Shown here piece after piece: positions 22,887 to 38,048 of a DNA stretch of 64,000 nucleotides. Below the pieces are notes generated by a model, which did not search any database, was not told the origin of the DNA, and saw only the letters and a program-made list of their open reading frames with translations. A program made the translations under genes and the position numbers. Position 1 is the first letter of the stretch. Every line of letters begins with the position of its first letter. Origin of the DNA: Mortierella alpina (Eukaryota; Mortierellomycota; Mortierellomycetes; Mortierellales; Mortierellaceae). The stretch covers positions 310,001 to 374,000 of the forward strand of contig JANATF010000007.1 of assembly GCA_029449245.1 (NCBI GenBank). The letters are read 5' to 3'.

Positions 22887-25800
22887 ATGAGGCTGCCTCG
22901 TCCACGGACCAGTCGAGACATGGGGTCGCTTGGCAGACCGGCCCTCGTACAACGACACTTGCATGCCAGCAAGGACAGCTCGCTGGAGACCAACCATCTC
23001 CACAATGCTGATCCCCACGCGACACTGACCCAGCTGGATGATGCCAAAGCAGGAGGACATCACATGGGCGACGACAATACCATCAGCCAAGTGCGCAGCC
23101 GGAGCATCAGATCCACTCATGCTCTGTGGCTCTATCTCGGCTTCCTGACGTCTCTATTACTCCTGGCACATCGCATCCACTACTCTTTGCCTACACCGGT
23201 CTCGTCCGAGGAGGGCTTGATGCTCGACCCCTCCACTGGCCATCAACAGTTCCGGTTTTCGGAGGAGAATGTGCGCAAGATTGTGAGGCATCTCTCGGAA
23301 GACATTGGATACAGGATTGTGGGCACTGCGCAGGATCAGGAAACTCAGGAGTATTTGGTTCAGGAGATCACAGCGATGAGGGAGCACGCACAGCGGAAGA
23401 GGCTACGAGGGGATTTGACACCGGGAGCAGGAGAGCCGTCGACGTCGCTGCCGCAGTTCGAGACTTGGATTCAAGTAGCGGATGGGTCACACCAGTTTGA
23501 TTTCATGTCTAAAGGTAGGAGAACGGGCATTGGAGACAGTGATCGAGGTCAATGATGGGCATCACGCGGTCAAGAAACACGTCAACCGACGGTGCTAATT
23601 TATGTCAGCCAAAGTACTTGGGCCAAGTACTACCGGTCGAAGATATGAACAGTAGCGCGAATTGTTGTGGGCGCATGTGCGTGCATGCATATGTGCGACC
23701 GTCGAGCAAGTGGTGCATGTTCGATTTGGGAACGCCTTTCCGTTTAGCGGCATATTCGGCTGGTGTGTTTGTTTGTGTGTGTGTATTGAAGTCAAATGTG
23801 GTAATGAACTAACGCGCATGTTGTTGGTTTTGAAATGTCATACTCAGTTGTTATGAAGATGTATACCAACATGACCAACATTATAGTGCGCCTATCCTGT
23901 GGTCCTGAATGCGACAAGAGCGCAATCCTTCTCAACGCCCACTACGATACAACTCTCGGTAGCCCTGGGGCAGCAGATGATGCCCTACCGATCGGTGTCA
24001 TGCTTGAGATCATCCGAATCCTAAGTCAGCGGCCTGCACTTAAAAGAAACAGTCTTGTATTCTGTAAGTTACTAAAAGCGCGTTTTGCATGCCATGGTAC
24101 TTCTTACGGGCTTCTTGCGTAATACCTGACGAGCCGTTCTTTGGACGATTCATCACGCCAATCATTCTAGTATTCAATGGCGGAGAAGAGTCCCTGCAGG
24201 ATGCTTCCCATTCCTTCATAACCAGCCATGAGCTGCGACACAGCATCAAGGCCGTCATCAATCTTGAAGCCTGTGGTACCTCAGGTCCCGAGGTACTGTT
24301 TCAAGCCAACTCTCGGCGCATGATCGACGCATACCGCAATGTGCCCTATCCACATGGAACTGCCATGGGCAACGATGTTTTTGCGACGGGCATCATCCTC
24401 TCGGACACAGACTTTCGCCAGTTTGTGGAGTACGGCAATTTGACGGGACTTGACATGGCCGTTTACAAGAACAGCTACCTCTATCACACACACTTGGATG
24501 TGGAGCGCAATCTCGAGCGTGGACTACCACAGCATCTGGGTGAAAACACGCTAGCACTGGCGACGTACTTGGCGGACGAAGTGGAGCTCGAAGGCATGGA
24601 GCGGACCTCAGCCGTTGTGTATTTTGACATCTTTGGCAAAGTTTTCGTCTCGTACTCCATGGACACTGCGATTCGGTCGCATTGGATTGTCGGCATTCTG
24701 GCGGTGGTAACAATAGTCATTGGAGCAAGTCGTCCAACACTTGGCTCTGTGCTCTCAGTGCTGCTGTCTTATGCAGCGGCGCTATTGGCACCGATATGTT
24801 CAGTGTTTGGTCTTCAGTACCTCAGTGTCCCCATGTCCTGGTTTTCTCGCGAATGGCTTCCGCTGGCAATCTATGGACCTATGAGTCTTGCAGGCATGTT
24901 TGCAGTCCAATGGGTGTTTCATGATAGGAGGGCGACGCGAGGAGCCAACGAGCTGAGTACTCTATCTGGCATTCAAGTGGTACATACCATCGCCATGGCC
25001 CTTGCATCAACCGCAAGAGTCGCGAGCAGCTACTTTCTCGCAATGTACTCATTGCTGATCAGTGTGGCTCTGCTTTATAATTACTCGAGAGTGCGATTAC
25101 GTAACAGGACCGAGCTTAGTGTCAGGGAGGTGGATTACTCTGCATACTTTGTTGCATCCTCTCTCCAGACTCTTTACACCTCATACCAAGTTTTCAGTCT
25201 CATCGACATGATAGTGCCGTTGACTGGTCGTATTGGAGTAGCTGCGCCGGTGGATTTAATCGTAGCTGGTGTAACGGGATTCGGGACGTTCATGTTTGCG
25301 CCACCTTTACTGGCGTTTTCCCATCGCTTTGGCCGAGCATTCTTGAAGCGGGTTGCCATTGGTTTGGTAGCCCTGCATATCTTGCTACTGCTGATATCAT
25401 CATGGGTCCTGTACCCTTACGACGAGCTCCATCCCAAACGAGTGTTCGTGCAACATCTGCGAAACATGACCTCGGGCGAGTCGTTACTGTTTCTTGCACA
25501 TTGTGATCCTGGACCGTTCAGAGACTACATTAGCGAGGTTGAAGATTTGTTCGAGACCCAGGCCGAGTTCCGGGATATCAGCTTCAGTCCAAGCGACTGG
25601 AAGTCAGTTTATCCGTTCAGTCAGTTTCTGGAGTCGTTTGTCATTGATACCACGCCGTACATCCGCAGGCACACCACCAACAGGACTCTCTCAGAGTCGA
25701 ACATACCGCTTACTGAGCTGATTGTTGATGCGCCCAAACTCGTGGCCGAGAACGTATCGTATGATCCTGTCCGACAGATTCGGAGGCTGACGATCCTGTG

Positions 25801-26149
25801 CACGCATCCCAACTACATATGGACAGTCACGAGTTTTGACGCTGAGGTCTTGGAGTGGTCAATGAAGCTGGATATCCCATCAAAGGAAAAGTTCCACTAT
25901 GTGATCCGGCATGCAGGAGGGTTCAGGTCTGATGGCTGGAGACTGGAGCTGGCCTACAGAGCCTCGGGACCTGAGGACCGACTTCGAATCGAGCTGACCG
26001 CTATGGAGACGGAGGGGTTTGGAAGGGACGTGGAGCGGGAGCTGCGGGGGAGTGGCGAGATTGGGGTGATGCGGCGGCTGGTCAAGTCGAAGCCGGACTA
26101 TATAGCATTGACATACTTCAGCTCTGTGTTGACCAGCTTCGAGCTGTAG
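22887..26149 (+). CDS. M28 zinc aminopeptidase of vacuole or ER membrane
   Basis: Multi-pass membrane metallopeptidase of the ERMP1/yeast Pff1 type. Three exons (22887-23514, 23848-24063, 24171-26149) give 940 aa, the family's usual size. A disordered N-terminus precedes the first membrane helix (WLYLGFLTSLLLLAHRI). The luminal M28 domain carries the metal and catalytic residues in LNAHYDTTLGSPGAADDA, LFNGGEE (restored by the second splice), VINLEACGTSG, LSDTDFRQF and YHTHLDV. About eight further membrane helices follow (for example near residues 385-650), then a soluble beta-rich C-terminal domain. The usual DDG at the second metal site reads DDA. Confidence 0.9.
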
Positions 26150-26269
26150 AATGCCCATAGATGAATAACGAGGGTATTTAACACCCCTTAAATTACTAGG
26201 CTTTTAGACATGCGACCGCATGAAGAGGATTAGATCCTTTTGTCTCCTGCGGCACGATTCGAACCTGGA

Positions 26270-29184
<2,915 letters not shown>

Positions 29185-29436
29185 TTCATCATGTCCGCAC
29201 CCCCTCAAGCCAGTCCACTTTGTACCATATCATTCATTGTAGAAATATACATCCACATGCATCGCATTGATTTTTTCTACTATTGTTCGCGGCCCTAATG
29301 GACGGCTACCGACGAAATTGTTCATAGCGCAGTAAACCTAGCTGGTTCACCGACGGTTGCACATCCGACGTCGCGGCAAAGAAATCTTGTGCGTCTATAC
29401 TCGTCTATCAAACAACAAAGACATCAAATTGTCTCG

Positions 29437-31800
29437 TTAATGCCAGTTTGCATGTCGCCTCTGCCGAACGAACTGGTACACGAGACAATGCCGGCCAATG
29501 CCCAAATTCCTGGCGCCATGTATGTTTTTTTGAGCAAAACACCTTACCCTGTTGGCCTTCAAAGCATAAAGTCCTGCCTTGCGCACTATAGCCTTCATGT
29601 CTGCTCCTGTAAAGTTATTGGTCAGGTTGCTCACTGTCCGCAAGTCAACCGTTCCAGAGAACCGGGTTGTGTTCTTCAGGATCTCGAGGATTGCTACCCG
29701 CTCATCAAAGTTGGGTGGAGGGACATAAACAAGTCTGTCCAAGCGCCCTATAATCCAGAAAAATTGCAAGAGAGCGTTCATCGTAATAGGAGAAAAATGT
29801 CAGTCTGCGAAGCAGAAAAACGAAGACTCACTACCAGCTTTGAACGCGTTTTCTGTTTTTCCTTTGAATTTTTTAGTCTTTACCTGGTCGCAAGATGGAG
29901 GCATCGATAGCCTCGGGATGATTGGTGGCCGCCAAGATCACAACGCCTTTTCCACAGCTGTCCATTTCCAGGAGCAGTTGCGAGATGAGCTATTGAGGAG
30001 GTACGGGTACAGGAATGGACGTTTTAGTATACAGAGAGAGAGAAGACTAAGACGAGGCTCTCGAAAGGGTCGAAAATAAAGGCATGGCCATCGTACCTGC
30101 TTCCCCAGCCCACCGCTCGACTCTCGAGTGCCAAAGATGGCCTCGAGCTCGTCGAGAAAGACAATGCAAGGACTACATCTCGTCGCAGTATTGAAAACCT
30201 TTGCAATCGCCTTTTCTGATTCTCCCACTTCGCCCTTGATCAGATCAGGAATCGAGACTGCCATGAAGTTGGCCTCGGATTCTGTGGCCACAGCCTTTGC
30301 AAGTAATGTCTTTCCCGTTCCTGGAGGTCCGTATCTGAAAATGTGATTGATAAGTACTTGCGACTGCCGAAAAGAGAAAAGAGAAGACGCCAAAGAGACA
30401 AACGGGGCCCATGAACCTACAATAAAACTCCTTTGGATGGAGTGATGCCCATCCGTGCATAGGCTTCTGCATGCTTATACAACCAAATCACTGACTCCTC
30501 CAGTACTTTCTACTCAGAGCCAGGTGTAACAAGTGTTAGTTTGTTTGGCGATATCAACAATGAACGCCTTCTTATCGCTAGTATGGGTTCCAAAAAAGTG
30601 TATGAAATCGTATCTGGTTACCTTCACTCCCTCCAGTCCTCCAATGTCGGACCAGTGGACTGGATCGACCTTTTGTACGCTTGTGCTCTGTCTCAAGGCT
30701 GATACTCGAATGAGTTTCATTGCCTCTGCAAAGTCACGCACATTTAGCGCATTCATCGAGCGACCTTGGCGACTCGCAGTTACAGCTGCCTGTGAGCAGA
30801 GTGCGTCCAGATCAGCAGCCAGGTAGCCATGGCACTTCATAGAGATGCTCTCTACTGCGTCTTTGGAACCTGTTCTCGCTAACTCTAGTGATACTGTTGA
30901 TTCTAATGTTGTTGCTTCAGCTGAGTTTTGGTCGGCTTGATCCACGCACTGCACGGTGATGCCATGGTTTATCGCACAGGTTTGAAGTATCACAAGTCGT
31001 TCCTCTGGGGTAGGAATATCCAGCTCGATTGAGTCATCGAATAGTGACAGGACTTGATCGTCTAGACTACGAGCATCCTGTGTGATCCCCAGCACCACGA
31101 CACGTGGACTTTGTATAAGAGTGTCTGTTGTTCCTGAGCCTTCAATAGCTTCGTTCTCCTGGTCCATAAGATCCTGCATCCATGACTGAAATGCATAGAC
31201 CTGTGCAAAGTCTACTTCTTCGCGAGAAAACAGCAATTCAATGTTGTCCAGAATCACTAGATGCGTGCAGAGGATGTCGTGAGTGCCAGTGCCAAACACA
31301 AAGGAGCTCAAAAATCGTAGCAAAAATCGGAGCAAAAACCGCCCCTCCCGATACGTACCGAGTGCTCTGGAGTATCCCTTGATAGATCCAAGATAGGTCT
31401 TTAGTCCCTTGAGCATGTCTCCAGGGTACATAATAGCCAGTTCTCCGATCGTCACTGTTGCGGTATACTGAACGTCGTATTTTTGGGCAAGGACTTTGGC
31501 GAGATATGATTTCCCTATTATGCAGAAGGAAGTTTCGAGAGTTCAGCATTCATGCACAGACAGCAGAAGGTGCTACAGGAAACTGCTCTGATGAGGAAGC
31601 GCGGGCACAAAGGGGGAATTGCTGATACCTGATCCTGACTCGCCCTTGATCAGCCATGCACGCGGCAGACCTCCGAGAGGCTTGAACGTCCTGCAGAGTT
31701 GGCAGTACTTTGCTTGCGGGCTCTTGAAGATGAGTTGGAAAGCCTGCTCTAATCTCTGTGTTGCATCATTGCTGGGAATCTGGAGGCTCCGTATTGACAT
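29437..31800 (-). CDS. double-AAA ATPase with altered first module
   Basis: Eight proposed exons on the minus strand: 31629-31800, 31359-31514, 30622-31256, 30421-30509, 30097-30334, 29884-29989, 29548-29747 and a short last exon ending at 29437, giving about 540 aa. There is no Cdc48-like N-domain. Module 1 has Walker A GESGSGKS, but Walker B reads VILDNIELL, with Asn in place of the catalytic Glu. Module 2 is complete: GPPGTGKT, CIVFLDELEAIFG, ILAATNHPEAID and RPGRLDR. The second module resembles the Cdc48/SPATA5 group. I cannot assign it to Pex1, Pex6, Rix7 or Afg2. The last exon and the C-terminus are the least certain part. Confidence 0.78.
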
Positions 31801-32783
31801 GTCTTTTGTCGTCCTTGAATGTCGTCGTTGATTAACTCCTTGGGTGTGTTGGTGATGGCGAGAGCGGTATACAATGAGCAGAGCATAAAGGGAAGGCCAA
31901 ACACTGTGTGAGCGGTCACATTTAAAGTTTTCTCAATTGGTGTAGATCAGGCAGCGGCGACCAACTGCAGCAAGACGAAAGGCAAGTCTTTGCCAGCACA
32001 AAGTATGTGCCTATGAGTCTCTCACTCTTTTCATGAAGGGAGGATTGGGCAGATATGCTACTTAGAAATGGATGGGTAACCTGCGAAGGAAAACCATGGG
32101 TATAACTTCGGCAACAGAGATTGCCTTTTCTTCTCGCGCTAGAAACATCATCATATTTGCTAAACCCAGAAACCAATGCAAACGCGTCCTTTTTCACGCG
32201 CGGGTGTAGCCACACAGAACGCGACTTTGTCAGTGCACTCCTCCGAGGATGTGGACCTGTCGAACGGTGTCTCTTGAACCCCATCACTGATACTCACTCA
32301 GTTGTGGCGATGCCCTGAGTGCGTGTGGTTTGACCAACCAGAACACGCGCTGGAGTTACACAAGAATGGTCCATGGCGAAGATCGAGAACGAGAAACTCG
32401 ACTCTCCCATCGTACCAGCATCCCATCTTCCCATCGTGCATCGTAAGACAAACAGTTGCTTTCTGAACCAGATATGCCGCGGCACGCACCTTTTCGCCTT
32501 TCCCCACCAACTTCGTCCTCTGCACCCCATTGTCTACATTCTCTCTCACCTGCCAAAAGCTGCCCTCAGGTACGCCAACGCCAACACAGCATACGAGTGT
32601 CGGAGAAACCTCGGGCTCTTCTATTGCTAACCCGATCGTGTCTCCGTGTTCACATCAGCATATGTAAAGTTGCCCAAGCCCAGGTATCTCCACCTCTCTT
32701 TGCGTTCGTACCTCTTGATCGTCCCCAGTGTGTTCGTTTCGGCATTAGGAAAGGTAAGAGTCCTCAGCGCCCCTGCTAGCCGT
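31801..32783. other. intergenic
   Basis: Upstream of both the minus-strand AAA gene and the plus-strand NACHT gene. The NACHT frame remains open back to 32646, but the first ATG is at 32784. No other gene seen. Confidence 0.5.
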
Positions 32784-35700
32784 ATGTCATTCCTAGAAGT
32801 CGACTCTCATCAACCGTCTCCATGTCATTCACCCAATGGTAGCATAGCCTCCATGCTCGGCTCATCGAACACTCCAGCAGCCGCATCTGCTGAGCAAGCC
32901 AACTCGAAATCTACCCCTCCTCAAAGCATGAGGACCCGCGACAAAATCCGCAACTTTTTGCATCTCACGAAACCGGATGCACTTAGCAGGACTCAGACGC
33001 CTCCCCCTGAGAATAGGGCACAACACACTTCCGATGCCAGCACCGCGTCTGGAATCGACTTCAACAATGCGAGTTGCAGCGTCAAGGTCAATCACTCTGC
33101 AATTACACTCCAGCCCAAGACCAACACGACAACAGTCCGCTGCAGCATTTTCTCCAAGAACATCGCCAAACCATCCAACGTTGTCAAGCTGCAAAAGCCT
33201 GGCGTACGTATCAATTCTACACCTCAGCTTGTTTTATGCAACAGTCTTCTGCTTCAGGAAGTTTCGACAGACATACCAGCGGACAAGGAGTGTCGTGAAT
33301 GGATTCAGGACATCCGCCAGAACCAAGTCGAGCAAGATCATATCCGCGTGTTGCTGACACGTATGGTCGACGAATTTGCAAAAGACGCCGTCAAGGGCTC
33401 GTCCGCCATCAAGGAGGTCGTTCTTCTCGGTCCTGTCCTTGATCGCGAGTACTACCGCAGCTTGCTCTCTTGCTTCATCACCAAGTTTGACCAGACCGTG
33501 ATCCTGGATATCGATCTACTCCACGGTCTCGTCCAGCTAGTGCAATGTGCCTCTACAGGATATATTGTTGAAGATGACCTTGTAAAGATCATGAGTATTC
33601 TCAGAACACGGTTGGAGAACACACACCAGCAGTCGTCCGAGCACCCATACCACCTGACTCTGGCACTATCGCGGATCCTCGATGTCATGGCCAAGCATGA
33701 GGTCAAGGATGTGGACCGAGTCGAGCAACGTGAACCCTTGGCTGCAATCTTGAGTAGCCTGCGAGGTAGCTCGGATCCATTCTTGATGTACCAGGCAGTG
33801 TACGCATTCCAGGCCTTGCAATACATCCCAGATGATGAGACTGCTCTCCAGGCGTTGATGAGACGATCAGGAGCCGTTGTTGAGGGGGTTGTCAACATCT
33901 CAGGTATCGTCAACTTTGATCTTGGCGGGTTCCTTGAAGGCATAGGACAGGTCCAAAAGACAATTGTGGACACCATTGGGATCGCCAAAGCAGCGTATGA
34001 AGGCACACGGTCGCTGATCGAGAGTGGACAAGATGTGTTCAACGCCATCAAGACTGGGATCAACTCTGGGAACAAGAGAGCCTGGTACCCTGCCATTACC
34101 GGGGCTGATGCTTTGATTCGAGAAGGTCGTCTAGCTGACTTTAAGGTCGTTGTCATGGAGGCGGCTTGTCGATCGAGTCACGAGTTTCAGTGGGGAATTT
34201 GCCAGCTACTGGGGCGGGTCGCCTTGGATCCTGTGTGGGAGAGTGCCATCCGCCAACAGGCCATTGATTTCCTTGTCGACCTCTCTACCAGTGATGCAAC
34301 CTGGGGTCGAGATGACAGTGTGAAGAACCTCATGCTTACAATCTTTCACTTGGTCTCTGACGGGGTGGACCAAGATACCAAAGTCCCTACCGGATTCACC
34401 AAGCAGAATTCTGACAGCGCTAAACATGTGCAATTTGATGCGTGTTATCCTTCGATGTCTCGTTTGCCACCTCCAGAAGGCTGGGCTCTTCTTGCTCGAG
34501 TGCAGGGGAAAACAGATGTCGAGCGCGATATCCACCGACTGAGGACCAAACGGCTCCATGGCTACAACCAAAACGTGTACATCCCTCCTTTGGCCAAAGC
34601 CAGCCTGCAGGCATCCGATATCGACGCCATCCCGCTTATGGACAAGGTCGAGGAGTTTTTGCGAAGTGACCCACATGTATTTTTGGTGCTGGGCGACTCA
34701 GGAGCCGGAAAATCGACCTTCAACAGACACGTTGAACATGAGTTGTGGGAGGGATACAAACACGGAGATCCTATTCCCCTGTTCATCAACCTGCCGGCCA
34801 TCAAGCAACCTGATCAGGATTTGATTGACAAGCAGCTAAGGATCCACAACTTTTCCGATCCTCAGATCCAAGAGTTGAAGCAACACCGCAGGATGATCTT
34901 GATCTGCGATGGTTACGACGAAACCCAGGTGAAGGTTAACCTCCACACGGCCAACTTGCTCAACCAGGAAGGCCAACCTGACACCAAGATGATTATCAGC
35001 TGCAGAAGCAGCCACCTCGGAAGCGACTACCGCAACCTATTCCAGCCTCAGCAGCTTGATCGATACAGTGGCATCACCACTAGTCTGTTCGCGGAGGCCG
35101 TCATTGTGCCCTTCTCAAGTGTCCAGATTGAGGACTATGTTCGTCAGTTTGTGCGAGATTCAGAGGTACACAAACCGATAGGACATAGACCCATTTGGAG
35201 CACCGAGGAGTACATGACCAATCTAAAGGCGATCCCGAATATGATGGATTTGGTCAAGAACCCATTTCTTCTCAAGTTGTCGCTCATGGCACTGCCCAAG
35301 GTGGTCAAGGATGCCGTGGACCTCGCCAATTTCAAAGTGACCCGCCTGACGCTCTACGATTCATTCATCAATCAATGGCTGGAAAGCAACAAACTTCGCC
35401 TTGAGACCAGCATTCTCTCGGGTGAGGCAGATGCTGCAAGAAAGGATTTGCTGGAAGATGGCTTTATACAGTGCGCCGTTGACTTTTCAAAGGACCTCGC
35501 AGCATCCATATTCCGAGAACAGGACGGAAATCCAGTTGTCCAGTACACGTCGAGAAGCGACCGAGGGACGTGGAAGGCCAAGTTCTTTGGCTCTCAGGCT
35601 GATGTCACTATCCTTCGAGAGTCCAGTCCACTGTCGCGCGCAGGTGTCCAGCATCAGTTTATCCACCGGTCGTTACTGGAATACTTTTACTCTCGACATA

Positions 35701-38048
35701 TCTACGAGACATTTGCGGCTGGAAGTTTGATGCCTGAGGGCCCACTGGATCTTGCGGAGCACTCGTTGGGCACGACGAACCTTGTCAAGGAGACGTCGAT
35801 TATCGACTTTTTGTCTGAGCATGTCAAGAGCGACCCGACTTTCAAGCAACAACTTCATCGGGTTGTTGAGCTGTCCAAAGCCGATGCCAATGCAAGTCAG
35901 GCAGCAGCGAGCGCCATCACTACCTTGGTTCGGGCTGGTGTCACATTTAATGGGGCCGATCTTCGAGGTATCCAGATTCCAGGAGCCGACTTGAGTGGCG
36001 GACAGTTCGATTCAGCACAACTGCAAGGGGCGGATTTGAGAGGCACCAACCTTCGCAGTATCTGGTTGCGTGAGGCTGATATGAGCAACGCGCAGATGGC
36101 AGGCGCGCAGTTTGGAGAACGGCCTTTCCTTAAAGAAGAGCATGAGGTGAGAGGCTGCGCATACTCGCCAGACGGAAAGACACTTGCCGTTGGCCTCGAG
36201 GACGGCACAATCAGTCTGTACCAGACCGCGACTTGGGAAAAGACACATACACTACGCGGTCATACCGCCTATGTTTTGAGCGTGGTGTTCTCGCCAAGCG
36301 GGCAGCAGATTGCCTCGGGCGGTGGCGACAGTACGGTGCGACTCTGGGACGCACAAACAGGCACGCCTGGTGCCATCATGAGTGACCATACCTCCGAGGT
36401 TACGAGCGTGGTGTTCTCGCCAAGCGGGCAGCTGATTGCCTCGAGCAGTGGCGACAGTACGGTGCGACTCTGGGACACACAATCTGGTGCACCTGGTGCT
36501 ATCCTACGCGGCCATACGGACTGGGTTAGAAGCGTGGCTTTCTCGCCAAACTGTCAGCAGGTAGTCTCGGCTAGTAACGACAAGTCAGTGCGCCTCTGGG
36601 ACGCACAAACCGGTGCACCTCGTGCCGTGCTACTAGGTCATACCGACTCAGTTACGAGCGTGGTGTTTTCGCCAAACGGCCAGCAGATTGCCTCGGGTAG
36701 TCGTGACATAACAGTGCGGCTATGGGACGCACAAACCGGCGTGCCTGGTACCATTCTGAATGGCCACACCGCCGTTATTGCGAGTGTGGTGTTTTCGCCA
36801 AGCGGCCAGCAGATTGCCTCGGGCAGTTATGACAACACTGTGCGACTCTGGGACGCCCAAACCGGTGCACCTGGGGCCATCCTGAGTGGCCATGCCTCTG
36901 CTGTATTGAGCGTGGTGTTTTCGCCAAGCGACCAGCAGATTGCCTCGGCTAGCCTCGACAAGTCGGTGCGACTTTGGGACGCACAAACAGGCACGCCTGG
37001 TGCCATCATGAGTGGCTATAGTTCCAAGATTACGAGTGTGGTGTTTTCGCCAGGCGGCCAGCAGATTGCCTCGGGCAGTTTTGACAAGACGGTGCGGCTT
37101 TGGGACTCACAAACAGGCATACCTGGCATCATCATGAGTGGTCATACCTCTCAGGTTACAAGCGTGGTGTTTTCGCCAAGCGGCCAGAAGATTGCCTCGG
37201 GAAGTGACGATAAGTCGGTGCGGCTTTGGGACGCACAAACGGGTATACCTGGCACCATCATGAGTGGCCATACCGACATTGTTACGAGCGTGGCATTTTC
37301 GCCAAACGGCCAGCAGATTGCCTCGGGCAGTTCTGATAAGACGGTGCGACTCTGGGATTCTCAAACCGGTGCACCTGGGGCCATCATGACTGGCCATACC
37401 TCGCGTGTTACAAGCGTAGTGTTTTCGCCAAGCGGCCAGCAGATTGCCTCGGGCAGTGACGACAAGACGGTGCGGCTCTGGGACGCTCAATCTGGTGCTC
37501 CTGGTGCTATCCTAATGGGCCATACGGACTGGATTATAAGCGTGGTTTTCTCGCCAAGTGGGCAGCAGATTGCCACGGGCTGTTACGACAAGACGGTGCG
37601 GCTCTGGGATGCACAAACAGGCACACCTGGTGCCATTCTGAGTGGTCACGCGTCCTTTGTTACGAGCGTGGTATTTTCTCCAAGTGGCCAACAGATAGCC
37701 TCCGGCAGTTACGACATGACGGTGCGGGTTTGGGATGTAGAATCAGGTAGCTGTCTGTCTGTGATCAAGGGGTTCCGAGGAGCAGTCGCAAGTATTGCCT
37801 GGATCGCAAATGGAGTCGACAATTACATTGCAACCGGCTGTCACGATACATCTGTGCGCCGTTGGAAACTGACAGACAGCTGCGATGGTGTCTGCTTGGA
37901 GTGGAGCTCTGGGCGCGCCCAACTTTCCTTGTCAGATACAAACATCGAAAACGCGCAAGGACTGAGCCGGACTAGCATAAAATTGTTAGAACAGCGTGGC
38001 TCTCTGGGACAACCAGCTCCATCTTGCGAAGATCACGAGAAGCCATAG
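32784..38048 (+). CDS. NLR-type protein: helical repeats, NACHT, pentapeptides, 14 WD40
   Basis: Intronless, 1754 aa from the first in-frame ATG. Order: disordered Ser/Thr/Pro-rich start (1-130); helical, probably ARM/TPR-like region (about 150-580); NACHT NTPase with Walker A GDSGAGKS near 637 and Walker B LICDGYDE near 705; a typical NACHT C-terminal helical part; pentapeptide repeats (GADLRG, GADLSG, GADLRGTNL) near 1055-1110; then 14 WD40 units of mostly exactly 42 residues to about 1700. Proteins of this design are STAND/NLR-type signal ATPases used by fungi in non-self recognition. That function is inferred from architecture. Internal WD40 units are nearly identical in DNA sequence, which suggests ongoing repeat exchange. 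A duplicate of the WD40 tail follows immediately. Confidence 0.9.
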   Translation: MSFLEVDSHQPSPCHSPNGSIASMLGSSNTPAAASAEQANSKSTPPQSMRTRDKIRNFLHLTKPDALSRTQTPPPENRAQHTSDASTASGIDFNNASCSVKVNHSAITLQPKTNTTTVRCSIFSKNIAKPSNVVKLQKPGVRINSTPQLVLCNSLLLQEVSTDIPADKECREWIQDIRQNQVEQDHIRVLLTRMVDEFAKDAVKGSSAIKEVVLLGPVLDREYYRSLLSCFITKFDQTVILDIDLLHGLVQLVQCASTGYIVEDDLVKIMSILRTRLENTHQQSSEHPYHLTLALSRILDVMAKHEVKDVDRVEQREPLAAILSSLRGSSDPFLMYQAVYAFQALQYIPDDETALQALMRRSGAVVEGVVNISGIVNFDLGGFLEGIGQVQKTIVDTIGIAKAAYEGTRSLIESGQDVFNAIKTGINSGNKRAWYPAITGADALIREGRLADFKVVVMEAACRSSHEFQWGICQLLGRVALDPVWESAIRQQAIDFLVDLSTSDATWGRDDSVKNLMLTIFHLVSDGVDQDTKVPTGFTKQNSDSAKHVQFDACYPSMSRLPPPEGWALLARVQGKTDVERDIHRLRTKRLHGYNQNVYIPPLAKASLQASDIDAIPLMDKVEEFLRSDPHVFLVLGDSGAGKSTFNRHVEHELWEGYKHGDPIPLFINLPAIKQPDQDLIDKQLRIHNFSDPQIQELKQHRRMILICDGYDETQVKVNLHTANLLNQEGQPDTKMIISCRSSHLGSDYRNLFQPQQLDRYSGITTSLFAEAVIVPFSSVQIEDYVRQFVRDSEVHKPIGHRPIWSTEEYMTNLKAIPNMMDLVKNPFLLKLSLMALPKVVKDAVDLANFKVTRLTLYDSFINQWLESNKLRLETSILSGEADAARKDLLEDGFIQCAVDFSKDLAASIFREQDGNPVVQYTSRSDRGTWKAKFFGSQADVTILRESSPLSRAGVQHQFIHRSLLEYFYSRHIYETFAAGSLMPEGPLDLAEHSLGTTNLVKETSIIDFLSEHVKSDPTFKQQLHRVVELSKADANASQAAASAITTLVRAGVTFNGADLRGIQIPGADLSGGQFDSAQLQGADLRGTNLRSIWLREADMSNAQMAGAQFGERPFLKEEHEVRGCAYSPDGKTLAVGLEDGTISLYQTATWEKTHTLRGHTAYVLSVVFSPSGQQIASGGGDSTVRLWDAQTGTPGAIMSDHTSEVTSVVFSPSGQLIASSSGDSTVRLWDTQSGAPGAILRGHTDWVRSVAFSPNCQQVVSASNDKSVRLWDAQTGAPRAVLLGHTDSVTSVVFSPNGQQIASGSRDITVRLWDAQTGVPGTILNGHTAVIASVVFSPSGQQIASGSYDNTVRLWDAQTGAPGAILSGHASAVLSVVFSPSDQQIASASLDKSVRLWDAQTGTPGAIMSGYSSKITSVVFSPGGQQIASGSFDKTVRLWDSQTGIPGIIMSGHTSQVTSVVFSPSGQKIASGSDDKSVRLWDAQTGIPGTIMSGHTDIVTSVAFSPNGQQIASGSSDKTVRLWDSQTGAPGAIMTGHTSRVTSVVFSPSGQQIASGSDDKTVRLWDAQSGAPGAILMGHTDWIISVVFSPSGQQIATGCYDKTVRLWDAQTGTPGAILSGHASFVTSVVFSPSGQQIASGSYDMTVRVWDVESGSCLSVIKGFRGAVASIAWIANGVDNYIATGCHDTSVRRWKLTDSCDGVCLEWSSGRAQLSLSDTNIENAQGLSRTSIKLLEQRGSLGQPAPSCEDHEKP

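Noticed and set aside
33204-33257. Possible 54-nt in-frame intron in the NLR gene (gtacgt...ttcag)
   Set aside because: Length is a multiple of three without a stop, and the encoded text (INSTPQLVLCNSLLL) looks like part of the conserved N-terminal region of this protein type, so it was kept as coding. RNA data would decide.
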